From the NCBI GenBank assembly GCA_963853835.1, contig OY970825.1:27032835-27096834 (forward strand): a stretch of 64,000 nt of DNA, written 5' to 3'. Position numbers and translations under genes: made by a program. The notes beneath the pieces were generated by a model. It had not been told where the DNA came from and ran no database searches. It saw only the letters and a list, made by a program, of their open reading frames with translations. Positions 10,401 through 23,737 of the stretch are shown here, one piece after another. Source of the DNA: Calendula officinalis. Its lineage: Eukaryota; Streptophyta; Magnoliopsida; Asterales; Asteraceae. Numbering within the stretch: position 1 is the first letter of the stretch; each line of letters starts with the position of its first letter.

Positions 10401-13400
10401 CAACTGCAATATTGTTCATTCATTATCATGATACCTTATCCAAAGCACATTTTTGAGCGTGATAGATTTTACTTATTGGTTTTAAAATATGTTCTATTTT
10501 AAGAACTAGGGAACTTATATGTATAATATATATATTTATACGATTTAATATGTAAAAATCCCAATCCAAGTACTCGCTGAGTAACTGATTACAGGCTCCA
10601 AACGAGTACCGAGTAGCGAGATTTACAACATTGATAATTTTTCACTTGTTTGTAGTTTTCTTCTTAAGAAAACTGTTAGTGTTCAACTTTTCACAACATG
10701 TGATATACAATTTGTTAAATCTCTTACAGGTTTGTTTGGATTACTGGAATTCTTTAGTTTCAGAACTTTTTGAAGCAAACCATAATCTTGAAAACCCTGC
10801 AGCAACTGTAAGCATGATGGGCTTGCAGGTATTTCTTGTAGCATATTTTGTAGACGCTTTTTTCTTTAATTTTTTTTTTTTTAATTTTTTTTTTTGTTTT
10901 GTATGCAGACACCATTGCATCCTGGAATGGTTGATGGTCTTGGTTCACTGTTAATGCAAAGACGACAACTTTATGCAGGACCCATGTCAAAATTAAGATT
11001 GTTAATGATATCCCGCATGGCAAAACCTGAAGAGGTTTTAATTGTTGAAGATGAAAATGGGAATATTGTTCGTGAAACCTTGAAAGATAATGACGTTCTT
11101 GTTCAATATAAGGTCACTTTTTGTTTAATCAAACTATGATAAGTGGACCAAATATAAATAGGATTTATTTATATTATAACATTCTCTGTTGCTGAAGAAT
11201 GTACAAATTTTGCAGATTATGAGGGAAACACTTATCTATTTGGCACATCTTGACCATGATGATACTGAAAAGCAGGTAAGGTTTCATTAAACTACTGAAA
11301 TATGTATTTTTTTTATGTATATTATTTATATATACTTTTTTATGGTGTTACCAGATGTTGAAGAAACTGAGTAAACAATTGAATGGTGAAGATTGGAATT
11401 GGAATAACTTGAACACATTATGCTGGGCAATTGGATCTATCTCTGGATCCATGATGGAAGAACAGGTATGTACTTTTTATTTTACTTTATATTATTTCAA
11501 ATCTCATGTACCGTCTTAAATATTATAATTTATCAATTTGCAGGAAAACCGATTTCTTGTTATGGTAATTCGTGATCTACTTAATCTCTGTGAGATTATA
11601 AAAGGGAAGGATAACAAAGCTGTTATCGCAAGTAATATCATGTATGTTTCAGCCTTGATTATGTAAATAACTACTTTTAAAATTGAAATTGATTATTATT
11701 CATTCTTATGTGTGTTCTTGTCAGGTATGTTGTTGGACAATATCCAAGATTTTTGCGGGCCCATTGGAAGTTTTTGAAAACCGTTGTTAATAAGTTGTTT
11801 GAGTTCATGCATGAAACACATCCAGGAGTTCAGGTTTTACATCATTTTTAATACTAATTTTTATGTTTCTATTTACATATTAATATTATTATTATTTAAT
11901 TGGATGTTGTTTTTTGATTTCAGGATATGGCTTGTGACACATTTTTGAAGATTGTACAGAAATGCAAACGCAAGTTTGTCATAGTGCAGGTAATTTAATT
12001 TTTATAATTTGATACTGATACAAACCACAAATAAAAGATAAAAACTAACGGTAGATGCACCGATAGTGGAATGCTTATTAAATAAAACAATAGCAAAGAA
12101 AACAAAACTCTCAATGAATGAGATACTGTGATCGATGGCCTCTTTAAATAGAGGACCCACACATCCTAAACCTAATAGGAAAAGATAAACATCACCTAAT
12201 ATTATTTCCTAATAAAAGATAAATCCTAATATTTAAATAATACTCATTTGATAATGATATTTATCTAATTTCAATAAATTAGGATCGTATCAGATACTAT
12301 TTTGTTTACTTATTAATTCACGATGATTATAACTGATTTAACTTGTTTCTTGTTTTACAGGTTGGAGAAAATGAGCCATTTGTTTCAGAACTTCTTACAA
12401 CTCTTCCAACCACCATTGCAGACCTTGAACCCCACCAAATACATTCATTTTATGAATCTGTAAGTCCAAATGTCCCAATATGAATTTATCAAATTAATTT
12501 TTTATTAATATTACAAAGTTGTAATATTATTTTTTTTGGGTAGGTTGGTCATATGATTCAAGCAGAAACCGAGGCATCAAAACGGGACGAGTATCTGCAG
12601 AGACTGATGAATCTTCCAAATCAGGCAGGATATTTATTTTAGAATTATATTTTTTATAATTCTAGTAATTGTTATGTCTTACATTAAATATTTATTATTT
12701 ATGCAGAAATGGGCTGAGATTATTGGACATGCACGGGGTAATGTGGATTTCTTGAAGGATCAAGATGTTATTAGGACTGTTCTTAACATATTGCAGGTTC
12801 GTGTTTATATTAAATATATTTATAACTTCCCTTTATTATTATTATTATTTTTTCTACATTATTCTTTTTTATTGCAGACAAATACAAGTGTTGCCAATGC
12901 ACTTGGAACACATTTTTTACCACAAATTACTCTAATCTTCTTGGACATGCTTAATGTTTATAAGTATGTTACTTAATTTAATTATAAATTCTTTTGTTTC
13001 TTAAATTTTCTGTTAGTAACATCTTTAAATGCAATGAAACAGAATGTACAGTGAACTTATATCAGCTGGAATTGCTGAAGGTGGGCCCTATGCATCTAGG
13101 ACTTCTTATGTGAAGCTTCTGAGGTAATGTAATGTAATGTAATATCATATCATATATCTTTCTTTTAGGCCTTTTAAGTTATACAAATGAGTCATTGTAA
13201 TTATATATATATTTATTTATTTTTACAGGTCAGTGAAGAGAGAAACACTTAAGCTGATTGAAACATTTCTGGATAAGGCTGAAGATCAACCACAAATTGG
13301 GAAACAGTTTGTGCCCCCAATGATGGACCCTGTTCTTGGTGATTATGCACGAAACTTGCCTGATGCTAGAGAATCTGAAGTTTTGTCTTTATTTGCCACA

Positions 13401-15064
13401 ATTATAAACAAGTATGTTTTCCCTTAGTAATATTTAGTTGAAATTGCAATTTTGTTGATTTTTGATATTGAGTGTAGGTACAAGGGTGCAATGATAGATG
13501 ATGTTCCTCGTATATTTGAAGCTGTTTTCCAGTGCACTCTCGAGGTCATAATCTTTTCATTCATTCATTCATGTATATATTATTTATTTTGTAAATTTAT
13601 ATATGGGTTTTTTAACATGTCATGTGAACAGATGATAACGAAAAACTTTGAAGATTACCCTGAACACAGACTGAAATTCTTTTCATTACTTCGGGCCATT
13701 GCTACACATTGTTTTCAAGCTTTAATCCTTTTGTCACCCGAGGTTTGAATTCATATATATTTATTTATTTATTAAACTAGTTTGGATTTTTGTAAATCTT
13801 CTCTTATGGACTTGTAGCAATTAAAGCTTGTAATGGATTCTGTGATGTGGGCATTTCGACACACTGAGAGGAATATTGCCGAAACCGGGCTTATTCTTCT
13901 ATTGGAGATGCTTAAAAACTTTCAGGTATGATTTCTTGTTATTATATTGGTTTAGTTCACGTTTTTATCTTATTATTTTGCAGAATTCCGAGTTCTGTAA
14001 TCAGTTCTACCGATCTTATTTTGTGGTGATTGTGCGAGAAATTTTTGCTGTGTTGACCGACACATTTCATAAACCGGGATTCAAATTGCATGTTTTAGTG
14101 CTACAACATTTATTCTGCCTGGTATGTTATAAACAACATCTTGTCTTTTTCTGCTCAAATATTTTATGTAGGATTGCAATTTCAACCCGTTTATTAATGA
14201 TTAGGTCGATTCAGCCATTCGGGTATGTTTTATCTTTAACGGGTCAAACATATCAATGTTTTCTTTTCCTTCCAAAACTCACATTGTTGTTGACTTAATA
14301 CATAATTATTTAGCTCACTAATTATACATATAAAAATCTTTTTTTTTTCTTTCTTTCTAGATAAGAGTGTTTGGGTGATCTGACATGTAAACAAACCAGC
14401 TTAAAGTCGAAACGGGTTAAAGTCACCTAAAGTGCACCTGCAGTGCATAAATATAAAATCTGTTTCATCTTGTTATTCAAAATATTAGATTATTCCACTT
14501 ATTATTTATATAAATAAGGAAGTCTAGACAAAAGTGTGTTATTGACAATTTCAGGTGGAATCTGGTTGTTTAAGTGAGCCTTTGTGGGATGTTCCATATC
14601 CATATCCTAACAATGGAATGTTTGTTAGAGAACATACCATTAAGCTTCTTGGTGCTTCTTTTCCCAACATTCCACTACCTGAGGTAATTTAACTTTTATT
14701 TATATAATATATTATTATTGTAATTTTAATATTCATTTCACCTTTTCAGGTCACAAAATTTGTGAATGGACTTTTTGAGTCGAGAGCAGATCTTTCTACA
14801 TTCAAAAACCATATACGGGACTTTCTTGTGCAATCAAAAGAATTTTCAGCACAGGTATATCATTAACCTAACTCCACTTGCAAGAAACAAGTTTATGATT
14901 TTATTTTTTTTATCATATAATAATAATTTTATTGTGATTAGGATAATAAGGATCTATACGCAGAAGAAGCAGCGGCCCAAAAGGAAAGAGAAAGACAACG
15001 AATGCTTAGCATTCCCGGACTTATTGCACCAAATGAAATTCAAGACGAAATGCTTGACACATAA
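7431..15064 (+). CDS. XPO1: exportin-1 (XPO1/CRM1), nuclear export receptor
   Basis: About 32 small exons join in frame from ATG (7431) to TAA (15062-15064) into a protein of roughly 1,075 residues, the usual length for plant XPO1. It starts MAAEKLRDLTQPIDVGLLDA and ends IPGLIAPNEIQDEMLDT. The importin-beta N-terminal domain (AADQILRELQNNPDMWLQVV) is in exon 2. The export-signal groove around exons 17-19 keeps the reactive cysteine context (LCEIIKGKDNKA) that leptomycin B targets in other XPO1 proteins, followed by NIMYVVGQYPRFLRAHWKFL. The protein carries proteins with leucine-rich export signals, and some RNPs, out of the nucleus with RanGTP. All exons seen are open and splice normally. Intron 12 (from 10210) holds a hAT MITE and intron 19 (from 11990) a solo LTR. 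It is very probably functional. Confidence 0.97.
10240..10633. mobile_element. non-autonomous hAT-like element in exportin-1 intron
   Basis: Starts CAGTGTTGTAAAACTCGG and ends GATTTACAACATTG, inverted copies of each other. The 8 bp on either side (ATAATATC and ATAATTTT) agree at 6 of 8 positions, as an aged 8-bp duplication would. It is rich in ACTCGG/CGAGT motifs. The larger element at 35037-35633 has the same ends. Confidence 0.7.
12016..12292. mobile_element. solo LTR in exportin-1 intron
   Basis: A 277-bp segment begins TGATAC and ends GTATCA, with perfect 5-bp direct repeats GATAC at 12011-12015 and 12293-12297. TG...CA ends with a 5-bp duplication are the signature of an LTR left by recombination between two LTRs. 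TTTAAATAGAGG at about 12144 is a candidate LTR promoter. The short length fits a copia-type or TRIM LTR. No internal region remains. Confidence 0.75.
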
Positions 15065-15521
15065 TTATGTCTATATTCGTAGCTAATATCAACTGCTTTT
15101 TTAATATTTTGTTACATTTGTGGAGGAGATAGATACCCTAATTTTCATTCTCCCATCTCACAAAAAAATATTAAAATTATATGGTTTTACGTTAGTGTAA
15201 AACTTTAGCTCGAAATTTTCACTAATTGTAAGCTCTAATGTTTGGCAGTAATAGTTGGTTATCTTTATAGGGATTGTTTGGTCAATGGTTATTTGAAATA
15301 CTTGTAATGTATTAGAATCATTTTTTGAACACGTTGGTGATTGATTAGTACTGGTTGGGAATTTTTATCTTTTTTGCTTTTAGTGGTTATTGGTCGAAAT
15401 ATCGGTTATGAATTTTGAAATGTAGTTTTGTTTTCTAGTTAGAATGTAAATACGTAATACCACGTGAGACAACTTTGTTGACAGACTCGGGGCTTCATCA
15501 AAGCGAGTAATCACCTTGTGA
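15065..15521. other. 3' UTR of exportin-1 and spacer
   Basis: AT-rich sequence after the exportin-1 stop codon. No further gene is seen before the hAT element at 15530. Confidence 0.6.
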
Positions 15522-15529
15522 TTAGTCGG

Positions 15530-15917
15530 TAGGGGTGTCAAAACATAATACAATATGATAAAAATACACGAAATGAAACGAAATTGGGATGAAATTGAAA
15601 TTTGAATTTTGTTCGTGTTCGTGTTGTGTAAAACAAAAACGAATTCTTGTCATGTCATATTCGTGTTCATAGATTAACACGAAATTGGAACGATAGTTAT
15701 GATTTTGAGAACATTTAGAAATAAATGTTATATTTTTATCGTATTTGTCGTGTTTTTAGCATGTACCAGGTAACAGATTTGTTATTTTTGTTACGTATTT
15801 TGTGTTTTCGTGTTTATCATTTTTCTAATTGGGTCGTGTTCGTGTTTGTAAAATAAAACACGACTTCGTGTCGTGTTACCCAAAACCATGACATGATAGC
15901 ACCATTTAATAGCCCTA
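15530..15917. mobile_element. non-autonomous Ac-like hAT element
   Basis: Starts TAGGGGTGTC and, reverse-complemented from the other side, TAGGGCTATT. Flanks are TTAGTCGG (15522-15529) and TTAGTCAG (15918-15925), 7 of 8 identical. The interior contains many copies of CGTGTTCGTG/ACACGA motifs in both orientations, like hAT subterminal repeats, and no transposase. Confidence 0.7.
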
Positions 15918-15925
15918 TTAGTCAG

Positions 15926-17091
15926 CTCGTAAAGCGAGTTTGAACTTATGTTATCAAAATAATAATAATAATAAAATAAATTATAAATGTAATAAAATAT
16001 AGTTTTAATCTTTAATGAATATATACATGTGTATTTGGGCCGAAAAAATTGAACCGAAATCAACTGAAAACATGTATTCGATTTTGGTTTTGAAAATTCA
16101 TGTTTTTTTGTTCTATCGGTTTTGGTTTGTTTTATTTTTTAGAAAGAGGAGCATTTGGGCTAAAAAGAACGGGACCGAAACCGAACGGAAACCAAACCCA
16201 ATCAACTTTCTACATATTGCATTAAGATGCAACAAACTTTGTACGGAAATATATTTAGAAACAATATGTTGATTGGTGACACATCTGCTTGGATTTGCAT
16301 TAAAAAAAATTAGGTTAAAATTACAAATCCCGACTACGATCTAGTCAAGAGATCATATGATAAGAAATCTAAAAACAATACCTTGAATGTCCACCAGTGA
16401 AAGACATGGTTCAACAGTTTGCTAAAAACAAACGGGGCTAAATGTTTTCGATTTTTACTAGGGCTGAATTTAAGAGGAGTGGGTTAAATAAGTACTTGTC
16501 CATTTCTTAGTCACTAAAAAATCACAATCTATTTATCTCTTTCAAACTATTTAATTAATGGAAAATGATATTGACAACCCTTAAGAAGGCAAAATAACAA
16601 AAGATAACCCTCCTGAATTTTAGGAATATTATTTTTTTAATTAATGTACAAGCTTTTTATGCATGTTAATGACAACCCTAAAAATTGTCATTAACAAAAC
16701 CCTTAATTAATAACTAACATATTGTATTAATTATCTGATAACTAATATTAACTAGATAATATTTTAATTATCATCAAATGACAATTAAAGTCCTAATAAC
16801 ATTCATTATTACACTTTAGTTCTTACAATGATTAATTAACTCTTTAATTCTAATTCAAGTCTACTGACAAATAATATTCGAACATATTTATTTAGTTGAT
16901 TCTGCTTTTTTTTTTAACGGCAAAAGAGTGACCAACGGGGAGAGAGCAAAGGCAAAGCCAACACCCCCTCCGGCACTCAAAACAGAAATATATAAATATA
17001 AAAGGATAGGGGCGTCTCCGAGATTTTGAAGGCCCAGTGTGAAAACACGAAAATGGGCCCTCTAAATATAGGATTTTTTTCTAATTATTTT
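15926..17091. other. intergenic, repeat-like, no gene
   Basis: Contains ACCGAAAC-type motifs near 16030-16200 like those of hAT elements elsewhere in the window, then AT-rich sequence. At about 16918-17060 a less AT-rich piece resembles transposon sequence but cannot be assigned. No gene structure is supported. Confidence 0.5.
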
Positions 17092-18773
17092 TGTAACACC
17101 TCAATTTTTAAAACAAAACATTTGCCAAAACATATCATTTTATAAATAGAAGAACCGTTCCAAAAATACGGATTTACAAAAATCTTTCGTATAAAGTTTC
17201 GGTGTTACAAAATATATCAAAACCAAAGCTAAGCATAAATCCACTCTAATGTTCTTCTATTCTAGGCCCCACATATCTCTATCCATGAGTACCTATATCT
17301 TCGATCTCGAACCTGAGTACATAGCAAAAACAACAAGGAGTACGTGAGACACAAAAATGTCTCGTGAGCTACATGGGTTTAGACCCCGATAAAACAAACA
17401 AGTATCACATTATATATAAACATATATATATATATACATCTCGTCATCATACGTCTAGTCACCCTATTGTGACTCTATCATTCTTGCCTCCCTAGCAAGT
17501 CTATCTAGTTATCCGAAACATCTCCAAATAACCCGTCAACTCACGTACTTATTAATCGGGGATCCCCCGCCTTAATAAGCCTTATGATAACGGCAAGAGC
17601 GAATCACCCAATCTACCGTTACCCGACTTCTAGCCGGATCACGTCCGGTTAGCAAGCATCCTATCACATGATGGTCCATGGGTCGACGCCCAATCCGCCC
17701 CATCCAATATCACTCATCATAATTTCTCGAGTTATTCCATCTAAGCCCTTGGCTATATCATTAATCATCAAACAAGTTAGTTTTAATATTCATAATAATA
17801 TATAACTAACTCTACATACTAATAGTCTACACAATTAAGCAAATAGACCAAACACACATATAAAATATTTCAATGGCTATGTACCCAGTAAAGTCCACAC
17901 GTACTCACCTTAGCAAATAATGCTCCAACCGTATTCTTTACGCCAATTTCCTTGCTCCAACAATCAATCAACTTTCCAAGACTTCGCCAAAAGCCTAATA
18001 CAACAATCACAAGATGTTCAACATCACATACTACTAATAATGTATCCATTTATCTCTAGATACCACTTACTATCTCATTCCCCTAATTTTGGTGATTTAT
18101 CAAACCCTAGGTTTAACCAACCCTTAAGATTCATATCAATCTTAACCATACACTTGTTTCCCTTGTTAAAATACCATCTATTAAGTGTATACATCATTTA
18201 TTTCACCAAAACCCATAACCCCAAGAACTAGGGTTTCAAACCCAAGCTTCAAGATCCATAGATCTTGAGCTACAAAGATGGAGGAGTGAATATTTACCTT
18301 TAATCTTCAACTAGGAGTGAAGAATCACGAGATTTGATGAAGAAATCGGCTCCAAATGGTGTTTTCCACTCAAAAATGTATACAAGGTCGTTGGGAGAGA
18401 AACTAGGGTTTTGATATGCATTAAATGAGCTTTTCCCGACTTTAATGCTGAACAGACAGCAAGATCACGCCGCTATCTATAGATAGCGTCGCTATCTTCT
18501 GTGCGCGTTCCAAAAATCGCGACACCCTCTTAGCTATTTCGAGTTTCTGTAAGTAGCCAAAAAATCGCGTCGCTATCCCAAGATAGCGCCGCTATCTTGG
18601 GCTGTGCAGCCCAGGCTGCACTTTTCGACCTTTGCTTCGACACGGTTTCGTCCATAACTTTCTCATACGATGTCCAAATGACACGAAACCAATTCCTACG
18701 TTCTTTAAATGATTTATCCTTATTTATCATATTTTTTCATAATTTATTTAACACAAAAATTTGGGTCGTTACA
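17092..18773 (-). mobile_element. LTR of a Ty3/gypsy-type retrotransposon (3' LTR)
   Basis: On the minus strand this 1,682-bp unit starts TGTAACGACCC and ends GGTGTTACA, a TG...CA-bounded LTR. Immediately upstream (minus sense) is a polypurine-type stretch AAGGGGTGGATGG preceded by GAGGACGAAATCC, the usual junction between internal region and 3' LTR in plant gypsy elements. Inside it are GATAGCG-CGCTATC palindromes near 18465-18600. Pol genes are not present in the window. A short (TA)n run lies near 17425. Confidence 0.75.
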
Positions 18774-19550
18774 ACCATCCACCCCTTAAAAGGATTTCGT
18801 CCTCGGAATCACTAAAAATGTTCAATCCCACATTTGACCGAGCATTCCGTTCTCATTCCCTTGTGGTTATTACCATCAAAATTTTCCCATTCCAATTTTG
18901 TCAACAATATGTATGTAAACATTCACTTAACCCCATTAGATCCGAACGGGTCAAAAATCAATCTTAAGACCTTATTACCCAAATGGGTCAAAATTGCACA
19001 ATTTGTCCATAACACTTTCAATCATTTAACCAATCCTTTTAGTACACATAGAAACGATATGACCCAATGTCGTCTACTCTTTGACTTAAGCACAAAGTCA
19101 ACTATACCTTTAAAATTCCTTTAATAGCTAAAGGTCCCATTAACCATCATTTCCATTATGGTTCACCAACCATCATACGTCCGATTCCCAAATTCAACTC
19201 GGAAATACCCAACGGTTCAAAGTCGCATGATTCGACTATAACTATTTTAATTATTTTATTACGCTTTTCACATACATACGATCGATACATTATGCTCCCA
19301 TCATTCACTAGTCATTCAAAACGAGAGTCAAAGCCCATCTTTGACCAAGTCAACTAATCACATGTTGACTAATCTTGACTTTTGCCTAAAGTCAACAATA
19401 CTTTTTCAATTAACAAATTCGACACTCACGGGATACCATTCTCAACTTACCACTTCCGGTTCTACCCATTATTGTTTCCTTAACAATCGTTCATGTTTCC
19501 AAAATTTCCCATCTTTCCAACTTCTCCGAGTTGTCACATTTCCTTAAGGT

Positions 19551-19553
<3 letters not shown>
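18774..19553 (-). mobile_element. truncated internal region of the gypsy element
   Basis: Continues from the polypurine tract into non-coding 3' internal sequence with many TTTGAC/GTCAAA motifs. It stops at the (TA)n tract at 19554, and no gag, protease, reverse transcriptase or integrase is found beyond it. The element is therefore broken here. Confidence 0.55.

Positions 19554-19632
<79 letters not shown>
19554..19632. repeat. (TA)n tract, left side of element A
   Basis: An uninterrupted run of about 39 TA units. Confidence 0.95.
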
Positions 19633-19635
<3 letters not shown>

Positions 19636-20004
19636 GTGGGATCCTGTGAGGACTCTTTTTTCGGTGAGGACTCGCGAGGACACCTCATAAAAATTTCAAA
19701 AAATTCCGAAATAAATATATATAACCCACCATGATTATTACTACATTTGACAAAAAAAAATTCAAAAAAAAAAATTATGATCCACTTTTTTTAGCGAATC
19801 ATAACAATGATCCAGATTTTTTTTGTGGATCATTATTATGATCCATAATTTTTTTTTGGATCATTTTTAGAATTTTTTTTTGGGATCTTATATATAGCGA
19901 TTTTAATGTTTAAAAAAGGAATTTTTTGAAAAAAGTTTATTTTGGATCATTTTTAGAGTTTTTTTTGGAGTCCTCGCGAGGAAAAGAGTCATCACCGGAT
20001 CCGG

Positions 20005-20008
<4 letters not shown>
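19633..20008. mobile_element. TA-flanked small element A
   Basis: About 376 bp lie between two long (TA)n tracts. The left end has GAGGACTC followed by GAGGACTCGCGAGGAC, and the right end has GTCCTCGCGAGGAAAAGAGT, an inverted arrangement; GGATCC occurs near both ends. The middle repeats GGATCATTTTTAGA and GATCCA motifs. It has no coding capacity. The layout resembles elements that target TA microsatellites (Micron-like), but I cannot name the superfamily. Confidence 0.55.

Positions 20009-20072
<64 letters not shown>
20009..20072. repeat. (TA)n tract, right side of element A
   Basis: About 32 TA units. A shorter TA-rich run follows at 20118-20141 before element B. Confidence 0.95.
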
Positions 20073-20073
<1 letters not shown>

Positions 20074-20141
20074 CCAAATTTTATGATTAAATTACCAAAT
20101 TTCTTAAATTTTATGATTATATATATAACATATATATATAG

Positions 20142-21905
<1,764 letters not shown>

Positions 21906-21906
21906 T

Positions 21907-22188
21907 TGTGTTTGTTTGCAGCTTAATGGAACCATTCAGCGCTGAATGCTTAATCATACAGCATTCAGTACGTTTGTTTAGCGCCTCTGAATGAAGTATA
22001 TGCTGAATTGGACAACAAAAAGCTGCTGAATCATTCTTCCTTAGAACATATGCTGAATCATTAAGCAGTCAGAATTCTTATAAAAAAGTTTCTCACATTC
22101 AAAACAAGTTTTATACGAAACCTCTTAATCATTCAGACCGTTAAACCATTCAGCACTTAATCATTTTGTTCCTATCAAACAACACCTA
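21907..22188. mobile_element. MITE-like inverted repeat
   Basis: Left end GTGTTTGTTTGCAGC and right end (reverse-complemented) GGTGTTGTTTGATAGG are related. The interior repeats TGAATGATT/CATTCAG motifs in both orientations, exactly as in the MITE at 52360-52586, so the two are family members. Confidence 0.5.
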
Positions 22189-22364
22189 AAACTCTAAAAC
22201 TATCATAATCATCAATCTAAGACTCTAGTTGAGACAAATGGTATAATAACATAATCAATTAGCTTGGTAACTTGCTATATATTATCATCTCTTTGCTTTC
22301 AAAACATGTTTTTTTTCCAACATCAAATTTTAATCTACTTTGAATACCACTTATATTCATTATA

Positions 22365-22400
22365 CTAGCTTCATAGCCCGCCCAATTGGGCGGGGATGCT
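22365..22400 (-). mobile_element. Helitron 3' terminus (minus strand)
   Basis: On the minus strand a palindromic hairpin (CCCGCCCAATTGGGCGGG) is followed by 8 nt, then CTAG, then a T. This is the classic Helitron 3' end. The body should extend to higher coordinates. A possible 5' TC end on the minus strand is at 26994 (A before it, TCTTCAACTATATATGC), which would enclose the PIF element, but that pairing is speculative. Confidence 0.55.
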
Positions 22401-23737
22401 TCGAGAGAGATGTATGAAAATAATAAAATATTAATACCGTTTAAATAACATAACAATCCATAATTGTAATGATGAGAAATAATTTTTGATACATGAATAA
22501 ACGTTATAAGAAATTTAGAGGCGAAATAAAACTTCTTTGTTATGCATAATTTTTAGTTATCATAAAAATATATATTATAATTTGAATGATTTTATATATA
22601 CGATAGTAAAGTAATTTATAAATGCAAGTATAATTCAAATATTGGAATCTGATTGCTACTAATGATATAAACAATAATGTCTATGATAAATAATAATAAA
22701 ATCATAAATATATATATAACAACAATATCAAAAATTAAAATAAAATATCAAAAATAAAAACAATAATGTTTGTTTAAAAAAAATATGCTAAAAGGAATTT
22801 AAAATACACCACTTTGGCATGTCCCCCCACTACTCATTAATTTACCCTCTCATCCAATTTCTCACGAGAATGAAACGATGTTTCCAGTTTACAGTATGAA
22901 ACCCTTTTTTTTATCTCACCCGCCCCTCCGTTGAACACCGTCGAACAGTCACTGTCTCCCTAAATCTTAGTCGTTATTTCATCGCCATCCCTCACTCGAG
23001 CCCCCTCTGCCACCCTCGGCCATCCCTCGCCGCCACCACTACCATGAAACACCCCTCAGGTATGTATCGTACTTTGGTTTTCAATGTGTTTTGATTTATA
23101 TACGATTAATTTTGAAAGCAAAGTCGTGAACTTCATTTTGTGTTAATTACTGAAATTGAGTAAACCCTAAAAAAATATAGTTGTTACTTTCAGGGTTTAA
23201 TGCCTGAATTTTGTCTGAGAATGTAAAGTTAATTTCTTTAACTATTTTCTATTGGTTGAAGCGATCGTGAAGTAACACTCTAATAATTCTTGTAGGGTTT
23301 CTATCAAGTTTACATATAGCTATCAGATGTGTAAAAATTCAACTTTAAAGACTCTAAAATTTGATGAGTTGATAAGCTTCCTATTATGGTTTCTATATAT
23401 TTGATGGTTTATGGTTAAGGTTTAGGATCCGGGGTCTGGAAATGTTGACTAAGATTCAACAACATGACTTTAAAAGTCGACAGTTTGACTTATATGTTAC
23501 AAAAATCTAAATTTAAAAAACAATTTTGATGATGAAAAACTTACAGTATAAAAAATTGACACTAATACTACTATTATTTTTTCTCAACATATTTATCATT
23601 GAAACAGAAACATGAACAGTTGAAATTAAAAAAAATTAAAAAAAATAATTTAACACAAACAGGAAATTCCTGCTCCTGAGTATAAAAAAAAAATTATAAT
23701 GTGTCAGATGAATTTTTTTTATGTGTAATCACTATAA
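22401..23737. other. AT-rich DNA with a GC-richer gene-like segment
   Basis: Mostly AT-rich. From about 22915 to 23060 the sequence becomes C-rich (CACCCGCCCCTCCG; CCATCCCTCGCCGCC), includes an ATG at 23043 with a short open segment up to a possible splice donor at CAGGTATG, and looks like the 5' end of a gene. No convincing second exon was found. It may be a gene piece carried by the putative Helitron. Confidence 0.35.

Noticed and set aside
19491..19734. Reading frames made of Tyr-Ile repeats (also near 20000-20200 and 21592-21864)
   Set aside because: Direct translations of (TA)n tracts.
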